From positions 1 through 10,367 of the forward strand of contig CAYPEL010000096.1 of the NCBI GenBank assembly GCA_964409635.1: a stretch of DNA of 10,367 nucleotides. Direction: 5' to 3'. Position 1 is the stretch's first letter; the number at the start of each line of letters is the position of its first letter. Positions 1 to 7,376 of the stretch are shown here, piece after piece. The position numbers and the translations under genes were made by a program. A model generated the notes under the pieces. That model worked only from the letters and a program-made list of their open reading frames with translations. It had not been told where the DNA came from and did not search any database. The stretch comes from CAYPEL01 sp964409635 (lineage in GTDB: Bacteria > Pseudomonadota > Gammaproteobacteria > DSM-19610).

Positions 1-1
1 C

Positions 2-244
2 GGTGACGGTTGTTCCGCTACCTGTACCATAGAAACTGCACCTGCAGCCTGTGGTGACGGTACCCTGGACGCCGGTGAAGCCTGTGATGACGGCAACACC
101 ACGCCTGGCGATGGCTGTGATGCTTCCTGTCAGATAGAAACTCCACCGTCTAATCCAGTCTGCGGTAACGGCACTGTCGAAACTGGCGAGCAATGTGACG
201 CCCAAAACTTACCAACGGCTACCTGTGACACAAGCTGCCAGATT
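2..244 (+). repeat. Tandem cysteine-rich repeats (DUF4215 / myxococcus Cys-rich type) at protein level
   Basis: Three successive units are seen. The first is only a tail (GDGCSATC, bases 2-25). The second is complete at bases 50-139 and starts CGDGTLDAGEACDDGN. The third, at 161-244, starts CGNGTVETGEQCD but has lost the GDGC core. The regular cysteine spacing suggests disulfide-stabilised calcium-binding-like loops outside the cell. More units probably lie upstream of the window. Confidence 0.8.
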
Positions 245-778
245 ATCGCAACCACGCCAACTGACACAATTACTACTCCTTTAGCAAGCGGGAATGGTGA
301 TGTCATTATCACTACTACAACGGGTGAAACACTTTCAAACATCAGCGTTGCCGACGCCACAACAGGCCCTGACAGTGTTTCCTTCCCATTCGGAACCATC
401 AGCTACACCACGACCGTTCCAAACCCAGGAGATAGCGCTACCGTTCGACTAACCTTCCCTGAAGACTTACCCAGGAATCTGTCGCTCTACAAGGTAGATA
501 CGGGCGGAGTATTTTCTCTACTACCCAGAGCACTCTGGACAAAGATCGACAACCGAACTGTAGACGTCACCTTGACAGACGGCAGCCAGTTTGACCTGGA
601 TGGGCTTATGAACGGTTCAATTGATGATCCTATCGCAGTGGGCAGAGAAGACAGTAGCAAGGGTGGCTTCCTCGGTTGTACCCTGGGCGCGAATGCCAGC
701 AATGATCCAACCTTACCGTTACTGATATTGATGTCAGTCGTTTATCTGAACCGCCGGCGCCTGCAAAAGCAACGCTGA
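2..778 (+). CDS. Secreted surface protein, 3' part: DUF4215-type repeats, choice-of-anchor U-like domain, Cys-type C-terminal sorting signal
   Basis: This frame is open from base 2 to the TGA at 776-778, so the N-terminus and signal peptide lie outside the window. About 258 residues are visible. Residues 1-81 are cysteine-rich repeats of the CGDG..GE.CDDGN..GDGC...C type (DUF4215, the myxococcus cysteine-rich repeat): the end of one, a complete one and a degenerate third. Next comes a Thr/Ser/Gly-rich beta domain with the pattern fPfGtisYt...pGdsatVrLtfPe..P, ending in DGSQFDLDGLMNGSIDDP. This fits the choice-of-anchor U family, which precedes several kinds of sorting signal. The tail has GGFLGC, then DPTLPLL, a hydrophobic stretch and a basic end (RRRLQKQR). 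This tripartite signal most resembles JDVT-CTERM. The family is expected to be exported and then processed at the membrane, probably at or near the Cys. The substrate or function of the mature protein is unknown. Confidence 0.85.
   Translation, partial: GDGCSATCTIETAPAACGDGTLDAGEACDDGNTTPGDGCDASCQIETPPSNPVCGNGTVETGEQCDAQNLPTATCDTSCQIIATTPTDTITTPLASGNGDVIITTTTGETLSNISVADATTGPDSVSFPFGTISYTTTVPNPGDSATVRLTFPEDLPRNLSLYKVDTGGVFSLLPRALWTKIDNRTVDVTLTDGSQFDLDGLMNGSIDDPIAVGREDSSKGGFLGCTLGANASNDPTLPLLILMSVVYLNRRRLQKQR
662..775 (+). other. C-terminal protein-sorting signal, JDVT-CTERM-like (Cys-containing)
   Basis: The segment begins GGFLGCTLG, continues through NDPTLPLL into about 14 hydrophobic residues (LLILMSVVYL), and ends with an Arg/Lys cluster. 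A short motif with an invariant Cys, a membrane segment and a basic tail are the hallmarks of the MYXO-CTERM and JDVT-CTERM class. From family knowledge, that class is matched to CPBP-type glutamic intramembrane proteases (MrtX, MrtJ and others) rather than to exosortases. Assignment to JDVT rather than a sister signal is by eye. Confidence 0.65.
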
Positions 779-803
779 TATGTAATTTATCGGGCCAGGT
801 ATT

Positions 804-2411
804 TTAAAGAGGTGAAGCAGGGCCGAATATTATCTTCGGCCCTTTCTTTTTGGATTTTGAAGAATTTTGTTTAGCTTTGTTGAGATCTGCCAGGAAATCA
901 CGCAACCGCTTATCTGCAAGCTTCAGCCCCTCTGCACCGGGATATATCATGGCACTCAAGCGTACCACCAGTGCCGGTTCGGCTCTGCGAAATGGTGACT
1001 GATCCAGCGCCAGCAGCGCATACAGAAATTCTTTGCCCAGACTGCTGACCCCCTGGTACCAGGAATAAACTAGAAAACGAGTTTTACTATCGTAAACGAT
1101 AATGGAAGTAGCCTGGTGACCCGAACTACCCAGCGTTACAGATGACCGCTCCTCTACAAATCCTCTCTCACCCAGGTAAGTATTTTTATCCGATAGCATA
1201 CTGCGCAGACGCTGCAGCCGGTCATCGTAACCGATAAACAGCGATACCGGTTCATTCTTTTCCCTGAGATAGTCTCGAAAAATCATTGCAGAATAACGCA
1301 CTGAGCCTAGAAAAGGGTAATATATCGGTGGGCTTGACCGCAGATTCCATTCCCCGAATTCTTCAGCGAGCGACAAATCAAATCTGTGCATATTGCCGGG
1401 TGGAAACGACCACTGCGGCATAGCCAACGAAAAACTGAACAATATCAAGAAAATTGCAATCAACCCCTGTATCGGCCGCCGCTTCTGACGGGTTATAGCG
1501 TTAGGTTCAGCGCTGGCATCGTTCTGTCTATTCGTTTGCTTCCCGAAAACTCGCAATAAGAAACTATCCAGCGCATAGAGCAAGGAGAAACCAATCATAA
1601 AAAACAAGATGCCCTGTGTCATATGGATAGACAACACCTCCAGCTTTGGATTCAACACCAGGCTGAAAGCCCGCAGGATATTCACCGCGTAGGCAATCAG
1701 CGGGGCGGACAAAACCAATATAACAGCGTGCAGCCGTGACGCTGGGAACACGTACACGTAGGCGAGTGCAAAGATCGTCAGCCACTTAAGAAACCCCAAT
1801 GCCGTACAGGATTCAGCCACACGCGCGCTTCCCCCTGCCATATAGATCAGGTCACCCACAGGCACAGAGGAAATACCGATAGCATTGAGTATCCAGGCAG
1901 TGTGTTCCGCATCCCAAAGCTGGAACTGAAAGAGAATCTGGTTCAAAAGCACAGCCGGTATGGGTGTTGCCAAAACAAGAATCAATACCGGCGGGAGAAT
2001 GGCGAGTGTCAGACGTCTTCCGGATAGTAAATGCGCCACGCCAAGGCCAGTCAGCAGTAGCGAGATATGCAAAATATCCGTTACGCCTACATACTGGCCC
2101 CATAAAAACAACAAGATACCCGGCAATAAATAGAACTGGGCAGTCCAGGGCGCGCCCGGCCCCTGACAGGCTTTTGCAATGTCTTTACGGCGTATATAAA
2201 ACAGGCCTATGACTAGTAAATAGAGAAATTGCGGGGCTGTGCCTGAGTAACTGAAAAATGAACCTACGACTGTAGGCAGAAATATCGACGTATCGATCTC
2301 AGTTATTAGCTTATGGTAGGCAAGCAGCGCCGCCAGCAGCAGTAACCCAAGCAACCACTTCTCTGTTTTATCTGTCGCCTGGCTGGCGTTACGAATAAAT
2401 GCAGATTTCAT
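804..2411 (-). CDS. Exosortase with fused C-terminal EpsI-type domain
   Basis: This is an integral inner-membrane transpeptidase-like enzyme that is expected to cut C-terminal sorting signals of exported proteins. Counted from the ATG at 2411 (535 aa), the catalytic residues are Cys202 in ESCTALGF, Arg247 in VNILRAF and His263 in SIHMTQGILFFMIGF. They sit among roughly eight hydrophobic segments between residues 19 and 287. After a polar linker and another membrane segment (about 316-331) comes a periplasmic EpsI-like domain (about 345-500) with YLGERGFVEE and the WYQ motif. The lysine-rich tail is encoded by the neighbour's terminator. The frame continues upstream to a GTG at 2486, giving 560 aa. 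Neither start has a good ribosome-binding site. I prefer 2411 because the extra 25 residues do not look conserved and their DNA holds promoter-like motifs. The exosortase subtype (XrtA, XrtD or other) cannot be fixed by eye. No EPS operon is visible, and the nearest candidate substrate is the convergent gene. Confidence 0.9.
   Translation of the reverse strand: MKSAFIRNASQATDKTEKWLLGLLLLAALLAYHKLITEIDTSIFLPTVVGSFFSYSGTAPQFLYLLVIGLFYIRRKDIAKACQGPGAPWTAQFYLLPGILLFLWGQYVGVTDILHISLLLTGLGVAHLLSGRRLTLAILPPVLILVLATPIPAVLLNQILFQFQLWDAEHTAWILNAIGISSVPVGDLIYMAGGSARVAESCTALGFLKWLTIFALAYVYVFPASRLHAVILVLSAPLIAYAVNILRAFSLVLNPKLEVLSIHMTQGILFFMIGFSLLYALDSFLLRVFGKQTNRQNDASAEPNAITRQKRRPIQGLIAIFLILFSFSLAMPQWSFPPGNMHRFDLSLAEEFGEWNLRSSPPIYYPFLGSVRYSAMIFRDYLREKNEPVSLFIGYDDRLQRLRSMLSDKNTYLGERGFVEERSSVTLGSSGHQATSIIVYDSKTRFLVYSWYQGVSSLGKEFLYALLALDQSPFRRAEPALVVRLSAMIYPGAEGLKLADKRLRDFLADLNKAKQNSSKSKKKGPKIIFGPASPL
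819..851 (+). terminator. Rho-independent terminator of the surface-protein gene
   Basis: A perfect 9-bp stem, AGGGCCGAA (819-827) with TTCGGCCCT (835-843), encloses a 7-nt loop and is followed by TTCTTTTT (844-851). It sits 40 nt after the stop codon of the surface-protein gene and is oriented to stop rightward transcription. It lies wholly within the last codons of the convergent exosortase gene, where it encodes part of the KKGPKIIFGPASP tail. Confidence 0.85.
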
Positions 2412-2419
2412 CGAAAATT

Positions 2420-2450
2420 TTGTATACTGATTTAGCGTTAGTATATACAA
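2420..2450. promoter_or_regulatory. Inverted repeat with -10-like boxes upstream of the exosortase gene
   Basis: TTGTATA (2420-2426) and TATACAA (2444-2450) form 7-bp inverted arms around a 17-nt centre. On the minus strand the outer arm contains TATACT (positions 2445-2440), a good -10 hexamer about 29 nt before the ATG at 2411, but no convincing -35 box was found. It could be a promoter or operator for the exosortase gene. If translation really starts at GTG 2486, this stretch is coding and the signal is chance. Confidence 0.3.
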
Positions 2451-2529
2451 GCAGTCCTGTTTTGAACTAATAATTGTTTCAGGCACTTTTTAGCAATAGT
2501 TATCCCTTACTATTTAATGGGAAGTATAA

Positions 2530-3816
2530 ATGAAGTCACCCGAATTACTGGCCCCAGCGGGCACCCTAAAGAATTTGCGCTATGCCATCGCATACGGCGC
2601 GGATGCCGTCTATGCCGGTATGCCACGCTACAGCCTGCGAGTAAGAAATAACGATTTCAGCACCCTGGAGCAATTTGAAAAAGGCATATCGGCGGTACAT
2701 GCTCAGGGTAAAAAGTTTTTCCTGGCCAGCAACCTGTTGCCACACAACAGCAAAGTAAAGACTTTTATCGATGACATGGCGCCTATAATCGCCTTAAAAC
2801 CTGATGCTTTGATCATGGCCGATCCGGGATTAATCATGCTGGTACGTGAACGCTGGCCGGATTTAGTTATTCATCTGTCCGTGCAGGCCAACACGATGAA
2901 CTACGCCGCCGTTAAATTCTGGCAGCAATTGGGTATACAACGCATAATCTTGTCACGCGAACTGTCACTTGATCAGGTCGAGGAAATCCGCAATGAATGC
3001 CCGGATATGGAACTTGAAGTATTTGTGCACGGCGCACTCTGTATTGCCTATTCCGGGCGTTGCCTGTTATCCGGTTATTTCAACCACCGCGATGCCAACC
3101 AGGGAAGTTGTACAAATTCCTGCCGCTGGGATTACAAAGTTAAGGATGCAGTCATTGATGAGATGGGTGATATCCACGCGGTAGAAGAAAATAAAGCCAA
3201 TGTATTCGTCATCGAAGAATCCGGCCGGCCGGGTGAACATATGCCGATTGAAGAAGACGAACACGGCACCTATATCATGAATTCGAAAGACCTGCGCGCC
3301 GTTGAGCACGTTGCCCGGCTCGCCAGGATGGGGATCAACAGTCTGAAAATAGAGGGCCGCACCAAGTCGCATTATTACGTAGCCCGCACGGCACAGGCCT
3401 ACCGCCGGGCGATTGATGATGCGGTGTCGGGTGTGCCTTTTGATGAGTCCCTGTTGGGCGTACTTGAGAATCTTGCCAACCGGGGTTACACAGATGGATT
3501 TTTTCAACGCCACCATACCCAAGATTACCAGAACTATATCGACAATCATTCAAAAAGCCGACAGCAGAAGTTCGTCGGCGAATTACTTGATTATAATGCA
3601 GAATCAGGTCTGGCAGTCATTGATGTCAAAAACAAGTTTGTGCTGGGCGATGAGCTTGAACTCATCGCTCCGGGTGGCAACCAGAATTTTAAACTGACGG
3701 ATATGCTGGATATGGATGGCAATCCGGTTAAGGAAGCCCTGGGCAGTGGTTACAAGGTACAGATACACCTTGGCAAGGGTAATTACGCTATGGGATTGCT
3801 GGCCCGCCATATGTAA
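2530..3816 (+). CDS. trhP: tRNA 5-hydroxyuridine synthesis protein TrhP (YegQ), U32 family
   Basis: TrhP hydroxylates the wobble uridine U34 of certain tRNAs to 5-hydroxyuridine, the precursor of cmo5U/mcmo5U. It uses prephenate as a cofactor in E. coli. The gene encodes 428 residues, near the usual 450. It opens with ELLAPAGTLKNLRYAIAYG and YAG.PRYSLRVRN, both typical of the family. The U32 signature EVFVHGALCIAYSGRCLLSG is at 163-182. Cys171, Cys178, Cys194 and Cys198 are the conserved set thought to hold an iron-sulfur cluster. EDEHGTYIMNSKDLRA and SLKIEGRTKS follow, and the C-terminal part contains the beta-barrel-like NKFVLGDELELI. The ATG at 2530 is preceded by GGGAAG (2519-2524). The gene is divergent from the exosortase gene and convergent with acs (38 bp between stop codons), so it is probably a single-gene unit. 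No terminator hairpin is visible after it. Older annotations may call it a U32 collagenase-like protease, which is misleading. Confidence 0.95.
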   Translation: MKSPELLAPAGTLKNLRYAIAYGADAVYAGMPRYSLRVRNNDFSTLEQFEKGISAVHAQGKKFFLASNLLPHNSKVKTFIDDMAPIIALKPDALIMADPGLIMLVRERWPDLVIHLSVQANTMNYAAVKFWQQLGIQRIILSRELSLDQVEEIRNECPDMELEVFVHGALCIAYSGRCLLSGYFNHRDANQGSCTNSCRWDYKVKDAVIDEMGDIHAVEENKANVFVIEESGRPGEHMPIEEDEHGTYIMNSKDLRAVEHVARLARMGINSLKIEGRTKSHYYVARTAQAYRRAIDDAVSGVPFDESLLGVLENLANRGYTDGFFQRHHTQDYQNYIDNHSKSRQQKFVGELLDYNAESGLAVIDVKNKFVLGDELELIAPGGNQNFKLTDMLDMDGNPVKEALGSGYKVQIHLGKGNYAMGLLARHM

Positions 3817-3854
3817 AACAATACCACTACTATCATTATTTATAGCCCTTCTGC

Positions 3855-5795
3855 CTATTTGTTCAATCGGTTCCCAACCAAGTCATCGACAACAGCAGGA
3901 TCAGCCAGTGTCGATGTGTCTCCCAGATTATCCGTTTCGTTGGCGGCCAGCTTACGTAAAATCCGCCGCATAATTTTACCCGAACGGGTTTTTGGCAGAC
4001 CCGGCGCCCATTGAATCAGATTTACTTTGGCTATCGGACCAATTTCTTTACGTACCTGTGCTACCAGTTCACCTTTCAGCGCATCGCTACCCTGCTCTCC
4101 AGCCATCAAGGTGACGTAGGCGTAAATACCCTGCCCGGTTATTTCATGAGGATAGCCGACCACCGCCGCTTCAGCCACTTTAGGGTGCGACACCAAGGCC
4201 GATTCGATTTCAGCAGTGCCGAGCCGGTGCCCCGATACATTCAGAACATCGTCTACGCGGCCAGTAATCCAGTAGTAGCCCTCTGCATCGCGGCGCGCAC
4301 CATCGCCGGTAAAATAATACCCAGGATACATGGAAAAATAGGTATCAAAGAAGCGCTGATGATCCCCATAGAGTGTGCGCATCATTGAGGGCCAGGGATG
4401 TTTAATCGCCAGGTTACCTGCGGCTGGGCTGCCTTCAATCTCTTTACCTTTATCATCCAGTAAGACCGGTTGCACACCAAAAAACGGGGTGGTGGCCGAA
4501 CCTGGTTTCAGCGCTGTTACGCCGGGCAATGGCGTCAACATATGCGCCCCGGTTTCGGTCTGCCACCAGGTATCAACGATCGGACAACGCTCATCACCCA
4601 CGACGCGGTAGTACCATTCCCAGGCTTCCGGGTTAATCGGTTCACCGACAGTACCTAGCAACCTTAAGGATTTTCGTGAAGTCTTCTTAACAGGCTCCTC
4701 ACCGGCACTCATCAAGGATCGAATCGCCGTCGGCGCGGTATAAAATGTGGCAACATTGTGCTTGTCACATACCTGCCAAAAGCGCGAAATATCCGGATAG
4801 GTCGGGATGCCTTCAAACATTAACGTAATTGCACCATTCGCCAGGGGTCCGTACACAATATAGGTATGCCCCGTCACCCAGCCGACATCGGCGGTACACC
4901 AATATACTTCCCCATCCTTATAATCAAATACCAGCTTATGGGTCATAGCAGCCTGTAACAAGTACCCACCCGTGGTGTGTAATACGCCCTTCGGTTTACC
5001 CGTAGAACCCGACGTATAAAGAATAAACAAGGGGTCTTCGGCATCCATTTCTTCCGCTGGACAATCAGAAGCTGCACTCGCCATAGCTTCGTGAAACCAG
5101 ACATCGCGATTATCATGCCAGTCAACCGCTTCACCACCGCGTTGAATAACAACACAAGTGTGCACGTGTGGACATTGTGCAATTGCTTTATCAGCATTGG
5201 CTTTGAGTGGTATTTTCTTGCCACCACGCACGGACTGATCTGCCGTAATCACAAGCTTGCAATCAGAATCCAGGATCCGATCCCGCAAGGCATCGGGGGA
5301 AAACCCACCGAACACCACAGAATGAACTGCACCGATACGTGTACAGGCCAGCATGGCTACCGCCGCCTCAGGTACCATCGGCATGTAAATTGAAACACAG
5401 TCGCCCTTTTTAACTCCGCGGCTTTTTAAAACATTAGAGAATTTACAAACCGCCTCATGCAGTTCCCGGTAGCTGATTTTCTTGTCAACTGCAGGGTCAT
5501 CGCTTTCCCAGATAATGGCGGTCTGGTCACCACGTGTCTCCAGGTGCCGATCGAGACAATTATAGGAAACATTTAATTTTGCGCCTTCAAACCACTTGAT
5601 ATGCACATCATCGGCAAAGCTCCAGTCCAGCACCTTATTCCAAGGCTTGAACCAGGAGACATACTGCTCAGCCTGTTCTGCCCAGAAGCCTTCCGGATTA
5701 TCGACAGATCGTCTATATAGCGTTTGGTATTGTTCTGCATTTATATTGGCCTGGTCTGCAAATGCAGTAGGTACTGTATAGACTTTATCGGACAT
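3855..5795 (-). CDS. acs: Acetyl-CoA synthetase (acetate-CoA ligase, AMP-forming)
   Basis: Acs activates acetate in the cytoplasm with ATP and CoA through an acetyl-AMP intermediate, feeding the TCA cycle and glyoxylate shunt. The 646 residues match the full family length (E. coli has 652). The ATP-binding P-loop YTSGSTGKPKG is at 260-270. VDTWWQTETG at 407-416 includes the Trp that limits the pocket to acetate. YYFTGDGARRDAEGYYW and GRVDDVLNVSGHRLGTAEIE form the hinge and C-terminal domain. PKTRSGKIMRR carries Lys607, equivalent to the lysine (609 in Salmonella/E. coli) controlled by reversible acetylation. The ATG at 5795 has a strong AAGGAG ribosome-binding site 6-7 nt upstream. No actP, yjcH or sensor gene is adjacent. 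Its upstream region contains a 118-bp palindromic element, beginning 51 bp before the start codon, which may affect expression. Confidence 0.97.
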   Translation of the reverse strand: MSDKVYTVPTAFADQANINAEQYQTLYRRSVDNPEGFWAEQAEQYVSWFKPWNKVLDWSFADDVHIKWFEGAKLNVSYNCLDRHLETRGDQTAIIWESDDPAVDKKISYRELHEAVCKFSNVLKSRGVKKGDCVSIYMPMVPEAAVAMLACTRIGAVHSVVFGGFSPDALRDRILDSDCKLVITADQSVRGGKKIPLKANADKAIAQCPHVHTCVVIQRGGEAVDWHDNRDVWFHEAMASAASDCPAEEMDAEDPLFILYTSGSTGKPKGVLHTTGGYLLQAAMTHKLVFDYKDGEVYWCTADVGWVTGHTYIVYGPLANGAITLMFEGIPTYPDISRFWQVCDKHNVATFYTAPTAIRSLMSAGEEPVKKTSRKSLRLLGTVGEPINPEAWEWYYRVVGDERCPIVDTWWQTETGAHMLTPLPGVTALKPGSATTPFFGVQPVLLDDKGKEIEGSPAAGNLAIKHPWPSMMRTLYGDHQRFFDTYFSMYPGYYFTGDGARRDAEGYYWITGRVDDVLNVSGHRLGTAEIESALVSHPKVAEAAVVGYPHEITGQGIYAYVTLMAGEQGSDALKGELVAQVRKEIGPIAKVNLIQWAPGLPKTRSGKIMRRILRKLAANETDNLGDTSTLADPAVVDDLVGNRLNK

Positions 5796-5845
5796 TTAGG
5801 TCTCCTTGGTGTCACCGAGTTTACTGGATATGCATATACTAATAC

Positions 5846-5963
5846 GTACGTTGCTTATGCGACACATGATTTGCAGACCCGCTGTGAATACATCCCTGTA
5901 CGCTCAGCGGCAGCATCCCTGCTGCCGATGGTCTGCAAATCATGTGTCGCATAAGCAACGTAC
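5846..5963. repeat. 118-bp palindromic intergenic element with perfect 34-bp inverted arms
   Basis: Bases 5846-5879 and 5930-5963 are perfect reverse complements (34 bp each, outer end GTACGTTGCTTATGCGAC). The 50-nt centre holds two small hairpins that share a TCCC loop. One is TACA-TCCC-TGTA, starting around 5889. The other is GGCAGCA-TCCC-TGCTGCC at 5909-5926. The arms read outward on either strand as VCKSCVA followed by a stop, which produces spurious ORFs. No transposase and no clear target duplication are seen. It is best explained as a dispersed, non-coding palindromic repeat (REP/MITE-like) inserted between the divergent acs and moeA genes. Only one copy lies in this window. Confidence 0.85.
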
Positions 5964-6104
5964 TGCCTAGTAACACTGACTAGATTGTAATACATGACAG
6001 CTCGACTTTTAAAATCTGTAAAACACTGATAAAAATAACCGTTTTTGTGCCCCACTGGCGCAGTAGTATAAACTGGCAAACTGGAAAGGCAGTTGCAGAT
6101 ACCC

Positions 6105-7376
6105 ATGACCCATAAAACCATTGATTCACAACCCAGTTGCGCGGATTTGGCACAACCAGACTTACTCTCAGTCAACCAGGCTCGCCAGAAAATTATCGAA
6201 GAGATGATCTGCCTGGCTGAGACAGAATCTCTACCGCTAAGGGAAACGCTGGGCCGGGTGCTAGCCGGAGATAGCTATTCCCCCATCGATGTCCCCCCGC
6301 ACACCAATTCCGCCATGGATGGATATGCCGTCAACAGCGATGATCTGCCGGCAACAGGCACGCGGGGATTGCGCATTATAGGCACGTCCTGGGCCGGCAA
6401 GCCCTTCACAAAAAGCCTGCAACCCGACACTGCAGTGAGGATCATGACCGGCGCCGTTATGCCGGAGGGTGCCGACACCGTCATTATGCAAGAGCATGTG
6501 AAACTGAATAATGATGTTGTGCATATCGGCACAGGCCAGATTGCCGGTCAGCATGTGCGCGCAGCGGGCGAAGATCTGCAAGCAGGCCAGTTGGTTCTCA
6601 AACAGGGTCGTTGTATTAATACCGCTGATCTAGGCCTGCTCGGTTCACTGGGCCTGGAAAGGGCAACTGTATTCCGGCGTGTGAAAGTCGCCTTCTTTTC
6701 AACGGGTGATGAACTGCGATCCGCTGGCGAAACACTCAAGCCTGGACAAATCTACGACAGTAACCGATATACGCTGTATGGCTTACTCACCAAATTGAAT
6801 GTCGAAATCATCGATATGGGTGTAGTGCCGGACACGCAGACGGCCGTGGAAACTGCATTCCTAGAGGCTGCACAGCAAGCGGATGTATTGATTACAACCG
6901 GTGGTGTGTCGGTGGGCGATGCCGACTTTGTCACTGACACGCTCGAAAAGCTAGGCAGTATTAGTTTCTGGCGTATCGCCATGAAGCCCGGCAGGCCGCT
7001 GGCCTTTGGTCATTTTTCCGATACTGTGTTTTTCGGCCTGCCGGGTAATCCTGTTTCCACGATGGTGACTTTTATTGAATTCGTACGCCCGGCCCTGCTT
7101 AAATTATCTGGCCGGTTAGACCCTTTGACACGCTTTAGCCTGAACGTACCGACCCAATCAAAACTAAAAAAAGCACCGGGCCGTGCAGAATTCCAGCGTG
7201 CGTTATTGGAACGCGACGACCAAGGCCTGTTGACAGTAAAAAGCACCGGTGCACAAGGTTCTGGCATTTTACGCTCCATGAGCGAAGCCAACTGCTTTAT
7301 TGTGTTATCCGCTGAGCAAGGATCTGTCGAGGCAGGTGAACTGGTCGAAGTCCAGCCCTTTATGGATTATTTATAA
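6105..7376 (+). CDS. moeA: Molybdopterin molybdenumtransferase MoeA
   Basis: MoeA inserts molybdate into adenylylated molybdopterin, releasing AMP, in the last common step of molybdenum cofactor synthesis in the cytoplasm. From ATG 6105 the protein has 423 residues (E. coli 411). The motif DVPPHTNSAMDGYAV is at 62-76. RIMTGAVMPEGADTVIMQE (112-130) and AGEDLQAG follow. The MPT-binding domain shows STGDEL (199-204), GQIYDSNRYT, TTGGVSVGDADF (264-275), KPGRPLAFG and GLPGNPVS (311-318). The C-terminal beta domain ends with NCFIVLS and GELVEVQPF. An in-frame TTG at 6093 would add four residues. The purine-rich GGAAAGG at 6083-6089 is too near that TTG and rather far from the ATG, so the start is not settled. 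No other moa, mob or mog gene is in the window. It is divergent from acs, with the palindromic element between them. Confidence 0.96.
   Translation: MTHKTIDSQPSCADLAQPDLLSVNQARQKIIEEMICLAETESLPLRETLGRVLAGDSYSPIDVPPHTNSAMDGYAVNSDDLPATGTRGLRIIGTSWAGKPFTKSLQPDTAVRIMTGAVMPEGADTVIMQEHVKLNNDVVHIGTGQIAGQHVRAAGEDLQAGQLVLKQGRCINTADLGLLGSLGLERATVFRRVKVAFFSTGDELRSAGETLKPGQIYDSNRYTLYGLLTKLNVEIIDMGVVPDTQTAVETAFLEAAQQADVLITTGGVSVGDADFVTDTLEKLGSISFWRIAMKPGRPLAFGHFSDTVFFGLPGNPVSTMVTFIEFVRPALLKLSGRLDPLTRFSLNVPTQSKLKKAPGRAEFQRALLERDDQGLLTVKSTGAQGSGILRSMSEANCFIVLSAEQGSVEAGELVEVQPFMDYL

Noticed and set aside
3067..3549. 160-codon minus-strand ORF inside trhP
   Set aside because: It is fully covered by the strongly conserved trhP frame and has no recognisable domain, so it is a shadow ORF.
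3817..3854. Possible bidirectional terminator between trhP and acs
   Set aside because: The 38-bp gap has no stable stem followed by a T-run on either strand.
5840..5975. Target-site duplication flanking the 118-bp element
   Set aside because: The flanks share only partial ACTA/CTA similarity (ACTAATAC on the left, CTAGTAAC on the right), not a clean direct repeat.
6082..6098. Sigma-54-like promoter (GG, 10 nt, GC with TTGCA) just before moeA
   Set aside because: The predicted transcription start would fall at or after the moeA ATG at 6105, and the -24 element lacks the C after GG. It is most likely chance.
5724..6175. Two ORFs on opposite strands both ending in VCKSCVA
   Set aside because: They arise from reading outward through the two arms of the 118-bp inverted repeat. 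The identical endings come from the palindrome and do not indicate a gene.
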